A stretch of 39,397 nt of DNA from Nitrosomonas sp. GTDB lineage: Bacteria > Pseudomonadota > Gammaproteobacteria > Burkholderiales > Nitrosomonadaceae. A program made the translations under genes and the position numbers. Below are positions 18,302 to 26,721 of this stretch, piece by piece. The stretch is from NCBI RefSeq assembly GCF_021731985.1, contig NZ_JAKFWH010000061.1, forward strand, positions 1 to 39,397. The letters are read 5' to 3'. The notes below the pieces were generated by a model. It did no database searches and was not told where the DNA came from. It saw only the letters and a program-made list of their open reading frames with translations. Position 1 is the stretch's first letter, and every line of letters starts with the position of its first letter.

Positions 18302-18778
18302 ATGAGTGCTATTTGGTTTAAAGATTACACCATTGCGTATCTGGAAGGTTTGCGTAATGCCAATATGGGTGAACATATCGGTATTCAATTTACCGAGCTG
18401 GGGCCGGACTTCCTGAAAGCGCGTATGCCCGTGGATAAGCGTACGACGCAACCATTCGGTATCCTGCATGGCGGTGCCAGTTGCGTGCTATCTGAAACCT
18501 TGGGTAGTGTGTCGGGCTGGATGACAATTGATCCGGAAAAATACCGTGCGGTCGGTCTGGAACTTAATATCAATCACATTCGTGCGGTTACCAAGGGTCA
18601 TGTTATTGGTATTTGCACAGCGTTACATACCGGCCGCCGTACACAAGTCTGGCAAACGGATATTGTTGAAGAGGCTACTGGCAAGCGCGTAGCGATTTCA
18701 CGATTAACATTGGCGATCATTGAACAAGGTACGCTCAGTGCGCAGAAGGAACATGTGATCGTCGACAGAGAGTCGTAA
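18302..18778 (+). CDS. Hotdog-fold acyl-CoA thioesterase (PaaI/MenI-YdiI type)
   Basis: 158 residues with the hotdog signature FGILHGGASCVLSETLGSVSG: HGG begins the central helix and the Glu in SETLGS is the usual catalytic residue of the YdiI/4-HBT-II group. It hydrolyses acyl- or aroyl-CoA thioesters. YdiI/MenI members act on 1,4-dihydroxy-2-naphthoyl-CoA in menaquinone synthesis, but no menaquinone gene is here, and such enzymes are often broad. A TATAAT at 18215-18220 in the preceding 221-base gap may be part of its promoter, though no clear -35 stands upstream. The neighbouring acyl-CoA synthetase and deacetylase make an acyl-CoA housekeeping role plausible. Confidence 0.85.
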   Translation: MSAIWFKDYTIAYLEGLRNANMGEHIGIQFTELGPDFLKARMPVDKRTTQPFGILHGGASCVLSETLGSVSGWMTIDPEKYRAVGLELNINHIRAVTKGHVIGICTALHTGRRTQVWQTDIVEEATGKRVAISRLTLAIIEQGTLSAQKEHVIVDRES

Positions 18779-19288
18779 TGCATTGTATAATAATAGAAAT
18801 AAGAGATTCTGGTGTGAGAATTCCTTGTTTGTATTGAGCAGAAAGTTGAGCTAGATAATTCTGATCAAAGGCACCGACTATGCCGATAAAGCGTAGGAGT
18901 ATTATGAGGAACGCTACCGGAACGGGCTATGCATCACCTTGCCTAACGCGCCGAGAAGCTCGGCTTCCAGTCTGCTCATTTTTCAAAGAGAATCAGAATT
19001 AATAAAATTAATCATTTTGTTGAATTGTATCTCTTGAGAAAAACCGTGAACACTATCGGTAAAGAGTTGTATGCCAAGCAGGAAATGTGCAAGTTTGGCC
19101 GGAACACCGAATTGCATGGACAATGGACCTCTTATCAATGTGTTGCCCCCCTAGTGTGCTGCTAAAATACTTACTGTCTGCATCAAAAGGAAACGAATTT
19201 CGTTTTAACCATTGTCGTGGTAGTCTCTATTATGCAATTATCGAATTATTACATTTCAACCCGCTATAACTTCTTAAGATACTTATTT
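18779..19288. other. Non-coding stretch with a transposase scrap before the TolC gene
   Basis: No intact gene. The part at about 18866-18999 looks like a decayed transposase end (separate entry). The rest is AT-rich; a TATTAT at 19228-19233 with a poor -35 could serve the TolC gene. Short open frames here, for instance from 19087, have no recognisable content. Confidence 0.5.
18866..18999 (+). pseudogene. Decayed transposase C-terminal fragment
   Basis: Read on the plus strand, this stretch gives KGTDYADKA, a stop, then EYYEERYRNG, and after a one-base frame change RAEKLGFQS. The pattern 'tyrosine/glutamate-rich YYEERYR, then a basic helix ending KLGFQ' is one I recall from the ends of several transposases. 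Because it needs one stop and one frameshift, it is at best a remnant. The IS family cannot be fixed from so short a match. Confidence 0.4.
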
Positions 19289-20614
19289 ATGAAAAATCTG
19301 CGATACCTAATACTTTTACTTATCGTTGGTATCGTGCCGCCTACTTCCCTTGAAGCAGCGAATCTTATTGATGTCTATCGCGAGGCACTAGAGCACGATG
19401 CGCAATATAAAGTTGCACGGCATGCCTATAGAGCTACCCAAGAAAAATTGCCGCAAGGCAGGGCAGGTCTGCTTCCCAATATCGAATTCACGGGAAGAGA
19501 GCGAGAAACGTTACTCCATACCGACGTTCGTGGCGAAAACTTTATTAGTAATCGCGGCTTGGTCATCACAGCGACACAACCACTGTTTCGCGTCGAAAAT
19601 TTCATCATTTACGAACAATCAAAGAATGAAGTTGCGCAGGGCGATGCACGATTTATACTGTCTGCACAGGATTTGATTTTGCGGCTAACCCAGGCGTATT
19701 TTGATACGCTCATCGCGCAAGTCAATGTTGAAGCAGCGGAAGCTCAGGAAAAAGCCTTCAGGCAACAGCTGGAACTGATGAGGCATAACCTTGAATTTGG
19801 TCTTGGCACCATAGTGGATACGAATGAAGCTGAATCCCGTCATGATTTGGCAGTTTCTCAGGAAATCGCGGCCAGGAATGCGCTGGAAATCAGCAAGCGC
19901 AACCTGCAAAGCATCATCAATCGTTTTCCTAACGACCTGACAAGCGTTAGTATCGACAACATTGTCTCCGATCCGCTTACCATGCCTTATGGCAACATGG
20001 AAGAGTTGGTAGCCTCGGCTGAGAATAAAAATTATTTATTAAAAATACAACAACTCGCCTATGAAATCGCTCAACAAGAAACAAGTCGAGCCAAGGCAGG
20101 CCATTACCCGACACTCGATCTGGTCGGACAGTACAACAATCAGATAAATCAAGCGTTTATAGTCGCTGGACGGGGCATTGATTTTGAATCAAAATTTATT
20201 GGTGTTGAGCTTAGAATTCCTGTCTTCCAAGGGTTCTCGACGCAATCTCGTGCGCGAGAAATGCTAGCCAACCAGGATAAGGCACGCGATGAGCTTGAAA
20301 ATATCCGGCGCATTATCAGTCTGCAGGTGCGTCAGCATTATTTGAATATCACTAATGGCATCGCCCAAGTCAAGGCGCTCAAAAAAGCGGTGATATCGAG
20401 CCGTAGCCATCTGGATTCAACGATTCTAGGACAAAAATCCGGTATCAGAATAGAAATAGATGTTTTGAATGCACAACAGCAATACTTTTCTGCACGCAAG
20501 GATCTGGTAGTAGCTTATTATAATTACCTTATGTCGCGATTACGCCTGAAAGCAAATTTGGGTGAACTGGATGAGTCAGTATTGGAAGAAATTAACGCAT
20601 TCCTGCGGGGATAA
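19289..20614 (+). CDS. TolC-family outer membrane efflux/secretion protein
   Basis: 441 residues from the ATG at 19289, where MKNLRYLILLLIVGIVPP forms a signal peptide cleaved near LEAAN. The frame extends upstream to a GTG at 19217, but that would bury the signal. The mature part has the tandem TolC repeat: ANLIDVYREALEHDAQYK...QGRAGLLPNIEFTGRE in the first half and QQETSRAKAGHYPTLDLVGQYNN in the second, with long helical segments that build the periplasmic tunnel. It resembles type I secretion outer-membrane proteins. No inner-membrane pump is adjacent; the nearest adaptor is the HlyD-type gene at 25513. Confidence 0.92.
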   Translation: MKNLRYLILLLIVGIVPPTSLEAANLIDVYREALEHDAQYKVARHAYRATQEKLPQGRAGLLPNIEFTGRERETLLHTDVRGENFISNRGLVITATQPLFRVENFIIYEQSKNEVAQGDARFILSAQDLILRLTQAYFDTLIAQVNVEAAEAQEKAFRQQLELMRHNLEFGLGTIVDTNEAESRHDLAVSQEIAARNALEISKRNLQSIINRFPNDLTSVSIDNIVSDPLTMPYGNMEELVASAENKNYLLKIQQLAYEIAQQETSRAKAGHYPTLDLVGQYNNQINQAFIVAGRGIDFESKFIGVELRIPVFQGFSTQSRAREMLANQDKARDELENIRRIISLQVRQHYLNITNGIAQVKALKKAVISSRSHLDSTILGQKSGIRIEIDVLNAQQQYFSARKDLVVAYYNYLMSRLRLKANLGELDESVLEEINAFLRG

Positions 20615-20916
20615 TCTAACGGTCATCCATAGATTGGCGCATTGGTATTAATGGATTACAGTATTCACTCAGGATAAATGTACTAGCAATGAAGGATTAA
20701 TTGACTATAGGTATTGAATAATCTATATAGTACTATCAACCTCCTCGGTGCTGTGATTCTGGACAACTGTAAAACTGAGAGTAATTCAGCTCTGATGAAA
20801 TTGATCACTCAAGTCTCATTAGAGTAGCTGTTTCCTTCAACTGAATTATTCTATCTTATTTCACATTTGATAACTTTATTTAGATTAATAAACTATCTCC
20901 TCAAGGACTATATATA
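20615..20916 (+). other. Leader region upstream of the PEP-CTERM gene
   Basis: 302 bases without a gene. It holds a good promoter-like pair at 20701-20729, which would give a leader of about 180 bases before the PEP-CTERM start. No clear hairpin terminator after the TolC gene was found. Confidence 0.4.
20701..20729 (+). promoter_or_regulatory. Candidate sigma70 promoter for the PEP-CTERM gene
   Basis: TTGACT at 20701-20706 and TATATA at 20724-20729 are spaced by 17 bases. Prediction by consensus only. Confidence 0.45.
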
Positions 20917-21660
20917 ATGCGCATTATGTCAGCTTTGGCTTTTTTTGCTTTATCAAGCGGGTCTGTTGCTGCATCACCCGTGATCTTCGACTTCGCAAAC
21001 CTTCAACACCATAGCTCCGGCTATAGTGGCTTTCTGCCAACGGATGGTATTCCCTGTTTCGGGGATAGTCTGTGCAGTTCGAATGCTCCATCGACGTACG
21101 GCGGCGATCTTACTTTCATCAATGGCGGTCTTGTTGTGCATGCGCTAGGTTCTTACGATGGCGGGGCATTTGGTTCAGGGGCAGCGGTCGTTCAAGATAG
21201 CGACAATACTTATAACGGATTGCTTTCAGGAATTAATGCAATCGGTGCTGGCTTAGGTATTTACCACAGGGAGATCGGCGATAATATTTCCTCCAGAGAA
21301 ACGCTTTGGTTGCATTTCGATCAGGAAGTTTCGCTGTCTTCGATTGGTTTGCGCTCGCAAGCGCATAATACAACCGGCTGGGATTCTGGTGCAACCTTCC
21401 AATACAGTTTCGATAATGCGCTTTGGACCACAGGATTGCTTCCACTCAACGTAGGTCAAGTTGGTTTGGTTCACACCGGGACGGATTTCTACTTTCGATT
21501 TGGTGGGCCGGCGATCCATTCAGATCAATTCTATCTCAGCTCAGTGACCGTATCGGCGGTTCCGGAACCGGAAACTTATGCTATGTTGCTTGCTGGACTT
21601 GGCTTAGTCGGTTTTTCATTACGGAATCAAAAAAATAATAAAACTATCTTCCCCTCTTAG
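20917..21660 (+). CDS. PEP-CTERM sorting domain protein, secreted
   Basis: 247 residues. An N-terminal signal peptide (MRIMSALAFFALSSGSVAAS) leads into a beta-rich domain with many Gly, Ser and aromatic residues and no recognised enzyme motif. The C-terminus is a textbook PEP-CTERM tripartite signal: VPEPETYAMLLAGLGLVGFS (the Pro-Glu-Pro box and a membrane helix) followed by a basic tail RNQKNNK. Such proteins are cleaved at the PEP box by an exosortase (EpsH family) and are linked to exopolysaccharide and biofilm matrix. No exosortase is in this window. CAAGGA at about 20905 serves as ribosome site. Confidence 0.9.
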   Translation: MRIMSALAFFALSSGSVAASPVIFDFANLQHHSSGYSGFLPTDGIPCFGDSLCSSNAPSTYGGDLTFINGGLVVHALGSYDGGAFGSGAAVVQDSDNTYNGLLSGINAIGAGLGIYHREIGDNISSRETLWLHFDQEVSLSSIGLRSQAHNTTGWDSGATFQYSFDNALWTTGLLPLNVGQVGLVHTGTDFYFRFGGPAIHSDQFYLSSVTVSAVPEPETYAMLLAGLGLVGFSLRNQKNNKTIFPS

Positions 21661-22148
21661 CGTCTGCTTTAGGAGAAAAGTCTAAAGATAGATCATTCAT
21701 CTTGGGATTTTTTCTATCTTTTCCTTACAAATAGAATAGGATGTTAGCGCGTGAGTAAAAAGATACCCAATAGCTCGTTAAGAGTGTGCTAGCTAGTTTT
21801 TAGTTGGAGAAATAAAGTATTTTATTAGATCTTGCTATTTAAAAATTTTGTATCGGATTAATGCAATTAAACGCTAGGTTAATCTCTGCGAGCTCAATTC
21901 CCCGCCCCTGGGGCGAAAGCTGGTTGAAAACCCGCAGATTGAAGAGCGCAGGTAATACCCCGCTGCTTGCTGCGGGATGCTTTATTAGAAAAGAGGGATT
22001 TTGCCTTTGGTTTTGCGATTCTAATTTTTTATTTCTTGAGTTTCAGTCAAAGCATAGTGCGCGCCCTAAAGTCTTTGATAGCTTCGTCGGCTATTGCTTG
22101 AAGATAAGAATATGTTTTTAGTAGGTTAATTTTGGAATTCCAGAAACC
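21661..22148. other. Non-coding stretch between PEP-CTERM and methyltransferase genes
   Basis: AAAGATAGA (21684-21692) can pair with TCTATCTTT (21713-21721) across a 20-base loop, a weak candidate terminator for the preceding gene. At about 21898-21980 the sequence becomes GC-rich, with CCCGC...GCGGG inverted pairs (around 21958-21976) of the kind often left near mobile elements. An 86-codon frame here (21861-22121) has no credible protein features. Nothing else is supported. Confidence 0.35.
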
Positions 22149-23051
22149 ATGAATAGCGATGCAGCATTAGAAAAAGCAAATAATGAAAAAACCTATCGCG
22201 TTAACAGATCGCGTGGTCTTTCAAACCTTGACGAGCGTCTGGGAGCAAGTTTCCCAGTTTTGTCGACGATCCGTGGTCTTCTCGCCGAGAGGGGGGCGCT
22301 CGAGGTGCTTGAGGTCGGGTTCGGGTACGGCCACACGCTTCTCGAACTCGCATGGCTTTTTCGCGACAAAGGCATACGATTCCATGGGGTCGACAAACGT
22401 CCGAACGTGACCACGATGGAAGATCTTCGTCAGATTGCATTGGATTTCGGTGTGGCTTCAAGATTAGAAATTGATGCGCTTGCACTTCCTTTTATCTATG
22501 AATATGACGCCACGACGCTGCAATTCGAGAATGAAAGTCTTGATTTCATCTATTCCGCGTTCGTAGTTCGATTCATGGAACGAAAGGATAAATTCCTTGA
22601 AGAGGTTTGTCGGGTTCTTAAACCGGGTGGACGCGCCATTCTCCACATTGGCGGGGCGAATTGGAACTATCCCTATGGTCGAACAATAAACAGGCGGCAT
22701 CTGACGAATTATCTCAACCGTTTTGTGCTTACGCACGCAGATGAGCTGATACCGCTTCCCGTCTATCTCAAGTTGTTCGAGGGATCTTCTTTCAAATTCG
22801 AGTTTTCTGATGGTCCTCACTGCATTCTCAAGATCCATAAGCTTCAGTCAGGCAACCTGAATCTTGAACTGGAATACAACAATAAACTCAGTATGCCCGG
22901 ACGCAAGCTTCCTCTTCGGAATCGAACGGGGGTGATAAAAGGGGGATTTCGTTCTGTCTACGAAGTGCGCGGTGAACACTACGACAACTTATTTGAACGT
23001 GGACTGTTGACGATTGAGTACTTGAAGCGTGGAGTGGAGCGACGTACCTAG
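22149..23051 (+). CDS. Class I SAM-dependent methyltransferase of unknown substrate
   Basis: A 300-residue protein with a Rossmann methyltransferase core. Motif I is EVGFGYGHTLLEL (E55-V-G-F-G-Y-G), motif II ends in VDKRPN, and the stretch ESLDFIYSAFVVRFMERKDKFL with VCRVLKPGGRAILHIGG matches the motif IV-VI region of Methyltransf_11-type enzymes. The C-terminal ~100 residues are not recognised. The stretch at about 22230-22410 is much richer in GC than the DNA around it, suggesting a different origin. The gene stands alone between two gene-poor stretches, 475 bases before the DUF1611 gene, so membership in the following system is possible but not shown. Confidence 0.75.
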   Translation: MNSDAALEKANNEKTYRVNRSRGLSNLDERLGASFPVLSTIRGLLAERGALEVLEVGFGYGHTLLELAWLFRDKGIRFHGVDKRPNVTTMEDLRQIALDFGVASRLEIDALALPFIYEYDATTLQFENESLDFIYSAFVVRFMERKDKFLEEVCRVLKPGGRAILHIGGANWNYPYGRTINRRHLTNYLNRFVLTHADELIPLPVYLKLFEGSSFKFEFSDGPHCILKIHKLQSGNLNLELEYNNKLSMPGRKLPLRNRTGVIKGGFRSVYEVRGEHYDNLFERGLLTIEYLKRGVERRT

Positions 23052-23526
23052 CCCAGACTGATTGAGTAACAGCGTCGCCAATTTGCACAATCGGTTTCGC
23101 TTAGGGTGCTGCTACAACTGCAATTTTGCACCTCATATCCGTAGGCGTGTCGCGTTGTGCACACAGAAAGATTTGTCTCAGTGCTGCGGCTGGTGATGAG
23201 GTGAAACGCGAGTGCCTGTGCCCACTTGACCTGGATTGCAGGCGGCAACATCACGCCGGGTAGCAGAAACCTTGAATTCATCAAGAGTCGTGAGATCCAC
23301 TTGCCGAAGTAGTCATAATTAAAGCTAACTAAGATATATTACAACCATTAGTGTAGTTATAACATTCAGTGCAATCAAACCTGCTTCTAACTGATCAACG
23401 CTTTTGTAATTTTTCACGTTAAATGTGGTGGTCTAACGAACTTGAGCTTTAGTTTTTAAACAGACTTCCGTTGATACAAATAGCAAATATATTATTTAAA
23501 TCTAACAACACACAAATACTACTGAC
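23052..23526. other. 475-base non-coding stretch before the accessory operon
   Basis: The first half is mixed composition, with a 78-codon minus-strand frame (23048-23284) that has no family resemblance. The second half, from about 23300, is strongly AT-rich and probably contains the promoter of the operon starting at 23527 (separate entry). No RNA gene or clear repeat was seen. Confidence 0.4.
23471..23498 (+). promoter_or_regulatory. Candidate promoter of the accessory operon
   Basis: TTGATA at 23471-23476 and TATTTA at 23493-23498 are 16 bases apart, 29 bases before the DUF1611-like start. The region is so AT-rich that chance matches are likely. Confidence 0.35.
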
Positions 23527-24663
23527 ATGACACAACAGTATTGTAATATTTCTCGAATTCAGAATGCCTCGTGGGCCTTCGCGACTCGGCGTGTCTCTCG
23601 TGATGCGGCAAAGGTGATTCTTCCAGCAGAAGGTGTGCCGCATCCCGGCGATCTTGTTCTGGCCACTGTAACCTTTTTAGGTCAACATCCCGGGCTACAG
23701 CTACCGAATGGCCGTCGTAAGCAGCTATTCCCAGGTGATGAGATCGTTGTTGCGTATGGGAATCGCTATGCATCCAATCAGTTCGAGGCAGAAGTTCCCG
23801 AGACGCTTGGCCCCTGTCATTTGGTGGCCGGAGGAGGAATTGCCTCCCGCGCTGTATCCTGGCATGTGAATATGAGGAAGGGACCGACGCAGATCACGCC
23901 TATTGGTCTATTGGGTGATGCTAATAAAAGGCGCATCAACCTGCGTGACTTTGCGCTGAGCCCAGTCAAGGAAATTGACACAACTTTACCAACAGCCATT
24001 GCTGTTGTCGGAACAGGTATGGATTCTGGCAAAACGCAGACCTGTGCTTATCTTGTACGTGGACTAAACGCTGCAGGGCTTCGCGCGGGTTACGCCAAAA
24101 TCACTGGCACGGGTGCTGGCGGCGACACTTGGCTGCTTACGGATGCCGGTGCATTTCCAGTGCTGGATTTCACCGATGCAGGTATGGCTACCACATACAT
24201 GGCGTCAATTGATGAGCTGGAATTACTACTTATGACGTTGATGGCACACATCGCACGGGAAGGCGTGGACGCCATGGTATTGGAAATCGCAGACGGAGTA
24301 TTTCAGCAAGAGACTTCAGCATTGCTGCGATCGCCGGTGCTCGCTTCGCTAGTAGCTGGCATCGTGATGGCATCGCAAGACTCAATGGGAGCCAGTGCGG
24401 GTGTACATTGGCTGAAAAAGTACGCTGAGCCGCCGGTATTGGCACTCAGTGGCATAATCTCAGCAGCACCGCTGCAGGTACGTGAAGCTACTTTGGCACT
24501 ACATCTGCCAGTTTACGATAGAGAAGGGCTAGCCACGCCAGCGAACGCGATTTCCATCCTTAGCCTTGCCCAGCAACATATGGAAACCAAACAGACCGTG
24601 AGAACGGCGTCGATAATAAAACAATCTGATGAAGCAAAAAATGGTGGGAAGCAAGCATACTGA
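23527..24663 (+). CDS. DUF1611-like P-loop protein with a divergent N-terminal domain
   Basis: 378 residues. The C-terminal two-thirds carry a P-loop NTPase fold: VVGTGMDSGKTQT has Walker A G162-x-G-x-D-S-G-K169-T, and AMVLEIADGVFQQET is a plausible Walker B. This resembles the DUF1611 C-terminal domain, which in DgcN has been tied to D-glutamate metabolism; that link is only by family. The N-terminal ~140 residues (VILPAEGVPHPGDLVLATV, FPGDEIVVAYGNRYA, PCHLVAGGGIASRA) look beta-rich and do not show the Rossmann domain I would expect for DUF1611. No signal peptide, so cytoplasmic. It is the first gene of the operon, and its end overlaps the next gene by 35 bases. The NTP-binding call is firm; the reaction is unknown. 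Confidence 0.7.
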   Translation: MTQQYCNISRIQNASWAFATRRVSRDAAKVILPAEGVPHPGDLVLATVTFLGQHPGLQLPNGRRKQLFPGDEIVVAYGNRYASNQFEAEVPETLGPCHLVAGGGIASRAVSWHVNMRKGPTQITPIGLLGDANKRRINLRDFALSPVKEIDTTLPTAIAVVGTGMDSGKTQTCAYLVRGLNAAGLRAGYAKITGTGAGGDTWLLTDAGAFPVLDFTDAGMATTYMASIDELELLLMTLMAHIAREGVDAMVLEIADGVFQQETSALLRSPVLASLVAGIVMASQDSMGASAGVHWLKKYAEPPVLALSGIISAAPLQVREATLALHLPVYDREGLATPANAISILSLAQQHMETKQTVRTASIIKQSDEAKNGGKQAY

Positions 24664-25501
24664 TACGCGGCAGATACTACAGCGCGGAAAATTGTTACGC
24701 AGGGTACTGAAAACTGATCCAGTGTCCGAATATCTGGTCTATGTGCCGACTACCCGTGCTCCCGATGCACATGTATTAGTATCCGTACATGGCCTGTCGC
24801 ACAGCAGCTGGCATAAGCAAGCTGAGATGCTTGTCCCTGTATGTGAGCGTCACGGGATTGTATTGCTGGCACCCGGTTTCAATGATCAACAATATCCGGA
24901 TTACCAGCGTTTGGGTCGCAAGGGTCGAGGTCACCGTGCCGATCTATACTTGCATCGCTGCTTGCAGGAACTTAACACTTTGACTGGGGCCAACACGACA
25001 CACTTGCTTTTTTTTGGTCACTCGGGTGGCGCGCAATTCGTGCATCGCTACTTGATGGCCTACCCTCATCGTGTTGAGAGTGCTGTCTTGAGTGCTCCAG
25101 GCTGGTATACTTTTCCCGATCCAACACTGAAGTTTCCATACGGTATCCGCTCCACTTCCAGTCTTCCTGGCGTGATCTTCAATCCTGAAGCTTATTTAAA
25201 AGTACCGGTGACGGTGCTAGTTGGCACGGAAGACACAAAACAATCTAAAGACTTAATTAGTACTGATCGCATCAACGAACAACAGGGTTTAACGCGCATT
25301 GAACGTGCGCGCAACTGGGTGGCGGCAATGCAAGCGCAAGCCAAAGCACATGGGATGTCGCCGCATGTTAGCATCGTTGAGTTGGCCGATACCGGTCATT
25401 CGTTGGGCGATCTTCGCAGTGAAATTGCAGTCATCGAGAACGTGATACACTTCGGCCGTTCCAACGATCCCTTTGATGCATCTACTGGGATTCTAAATTA
25501 A
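24629..25501 (+). CDS. Alpha/beta hydrolase, cytoplasmic (first paralogue)
   Basis: 290 residues without a signal peptide. VSVHGLSHSSWHK gives the oxyanion-region HG motif, and LLFFGHSGGAQFVHRYL is the nucleophile elbow with Ser132. VLVGTEDTKQ supplies a plausible acidic residue and ELADTGHSLGDL the catalytic His, so the triad looks complete. The core is clearly related to the secreted hydrolase at 28676: both have GHS(G/A)GAQF, then GWYT(F/L)P and PY(G/S)(I/L)R at matching spacing. Such folds include esterases, peptidases and thioesterases; polymer- or peptide-cleaving activity would fit the neighbourhood. The ATG at 24629 overlaps the upstream gene by 35 bases; an ATG at 24641 is an alternative. 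Confidence 0.8.
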   Translation: MKQKMVGSKHTDTRQILQRGKLLRRVLKTDPVSEYLVYVPTTRAPDAHVLVSVHGLSHSSWHKQAEMLVPVCERHGIVLLAPGFNDQQYPDYQRLGRKGRGHRADLYLHRCLQELNTLTGANTTHLLFFGHSGGAQFVHRYLMAYPHRVESAVLSAPGWYTFPDPTLKFPYGIRSTSSLPGVIFNPEAYLKVPVTVLVGTEDTKQSKDLISTDRINEQQGLTRIERARNWVAAMQAQAKAHGMSPHVSIVELADTGHSLGDLRSEIAVIENVIHFGRSNDPFDASTGILN

Positions 25502-25512
25502 TAATTAGGCTT

Positions 25513-26718
25513 ATGACAATTACTGATAATAAACGAAACAATAACTTTTCAAACTCTGGTGCCACCGCTATCAGTCAAGATTCCGCGAATATATTAAGGG
25601 ATGTTGGAATGGACTCAGGTGCATCGCCCCCTTTTTTTTACCGTCGAAGAATCCAGAGGGCCATAGCAGTCGGGATGCTGCTTGCGCTAATAGTGATACT
25701 GTGGAGTTGGGTGCAATACCAGTCTCAGCATGTTTTATCGCATAACGCTGTGGTAAGGAGTCAGATCACAGAAGTTGGAACACGTTTCAACGGTATGCTG
25801 GCGATAACCGAAGTCGGTGAAGGTGAGCATGTGCGAGCTGGACAAGTTCTGGCGCGCCTGGCCGACCAACATATCGATGCTGAAGTGCAAATGATACAGG
25901 CACAAATTGAGGGTCTTGAGCGTGAAATTAGACTCGAACAGTCGACCATCGAATACGAACGTTTGAGACGAACCACGCAAATACAGGAATCGACTGCCCG
26001 GTTGGCAGCGGCAGACGCTGAAGTGGCGGCTGCGAAAAGTCGTGCAGATGAGGCGCATGCATTTTACAAAGCACGGCTGGAGATGCTCAATCGCCAACTG
26101 ATCTCGCGCGATGCAATGCGTCAAGCTGAAGCAGAGCACCGAACGGCGCTAGCGTTGGTAAATGCGGTACAGGCAAATAAGGCGGCAGCCTTATCGGCAA
26201 AGCAAAATGTGAGCCTTGAGCTTGATAGTCTTGATCTCCGCGTACAGCATCTCGGAGTCCTTGATTCCAACTTGCGAGCTACCAGGGCGCAACTAAAGCG
26301 CGCGCAGGCTGACTTAGAAGGAACGCTCATCCGCGCCCCGGATGATGGTGCCGTCATTCGCTGGCTGATCAAGACTGGTGGCTCGGTAAGGGTTGGTCAA
26401 CCAGTGGTGTTAATGTCTATCGGCAGCGATGTCTGGGTCGAAGCTTGGATCGATGAAGATCAGATCCATCGTGTCAAGGTAGGAAACTTGGTAGCGGTAA
26501 CGCTACCCTCGTACCCGGGGCAGGAGTTCAAAGGTGTGGTTGCTGCAATCGGGGTGGCTACTGATTACGAGCAACCTATTGATGCCGTCCCTCTACCACG
26601 CGCCACTCGCATGCGAGGCGCGCCGGTGATTAGCACGCTGGTGCGGTTGCAAGATGCTCCAACCACTCTGCTGCCGGGTCTTTCAGCGACAGTAGCGATC
26701 CTCAAAGAGGAAAGCTGA
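25513..26718 (+). CDS. HlyD/EmrA-type membrane fusion (periplasmic adaptor) protein
   Basis: 401 residues. A cytoplasmic head of ~50 residues precedes one membrane helix (about 52-72, VGMLLALIVILWSWV). In the periplasm, a split biotinyl-lipoyl domain (NGMLAITEVGEGEHVRAGQVLARL and LIRAPDDGAVIRWLIKTGGSVR) encloses about 150 residues of coiled-coil hairpin. The beta-barrel part (VWVEAWIDEDQIHRVKVGN) comes last. Such adaptors link an inner-membrane pump to TolC. No ABC, MFS or RND pump is adjacent; instead the next gene, 3 bases on, encodes a polytopic membrane protein with an ATP-grasp-like domain, suggesting that protein is the partner. A TolC-family gene lies about 5 kb upstream at 19289. Confidence 0.9.
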   Translation: MTITDNKRNNNFSNSGATAISQDSANILRDVGMDSGASPPFFYRRRIQRAIAVGMLLALIVILWSWVQYQSQHVLSHNAVVRSQITEVGTRFNGMLAITEVGEGEHVRAGQVLARLADQHIDAEVQMIQAQIEGLEREIRLEQSTIEYERLRRTTQIQESTARLAAADAEVAAAKSRADEAHAFYKARLEMLNRQLISRDAMRQAEAEHRTALALVNAVQANKAAALSAKQNVSLELDSLDLRVQHLGVLDSNLRATRAQLKRAQADLEGTLIRAPDDGAVIRWLIKTGGSVRVGQPVVLMSIGSDVWVEAWIDEDQIHRVKVGNLVAVTLPSYPGQEFKGVVAAIGVATDYEQPIDAVPLPRATRMRGAPVISTLVRLQDAPTTLLPGLSATVAILKEES

Positions 26719-26721
26719 AGT

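Noticed and set aside
21861..22121. 86-residue plus-strand open frame before the methyltransferase
   Set aside because: No ribosome site and no domain; the segment NTPLLAAG arises from an inverted CCCGC/GCGGG sequence that is common near mobile elements.
22464..22838. 124-residue minus-strand open frame
   Set aside because: Shadow of the methyltransferase gene; no recognisable motif, while the plus-strand protein has clear methyltransferase motifs.
25735..26139. 134-residue minus-strand open frame
   Set aside because: Antisense to the well-supported HlyD-type gene, with no family resemblance and no ribosome site.
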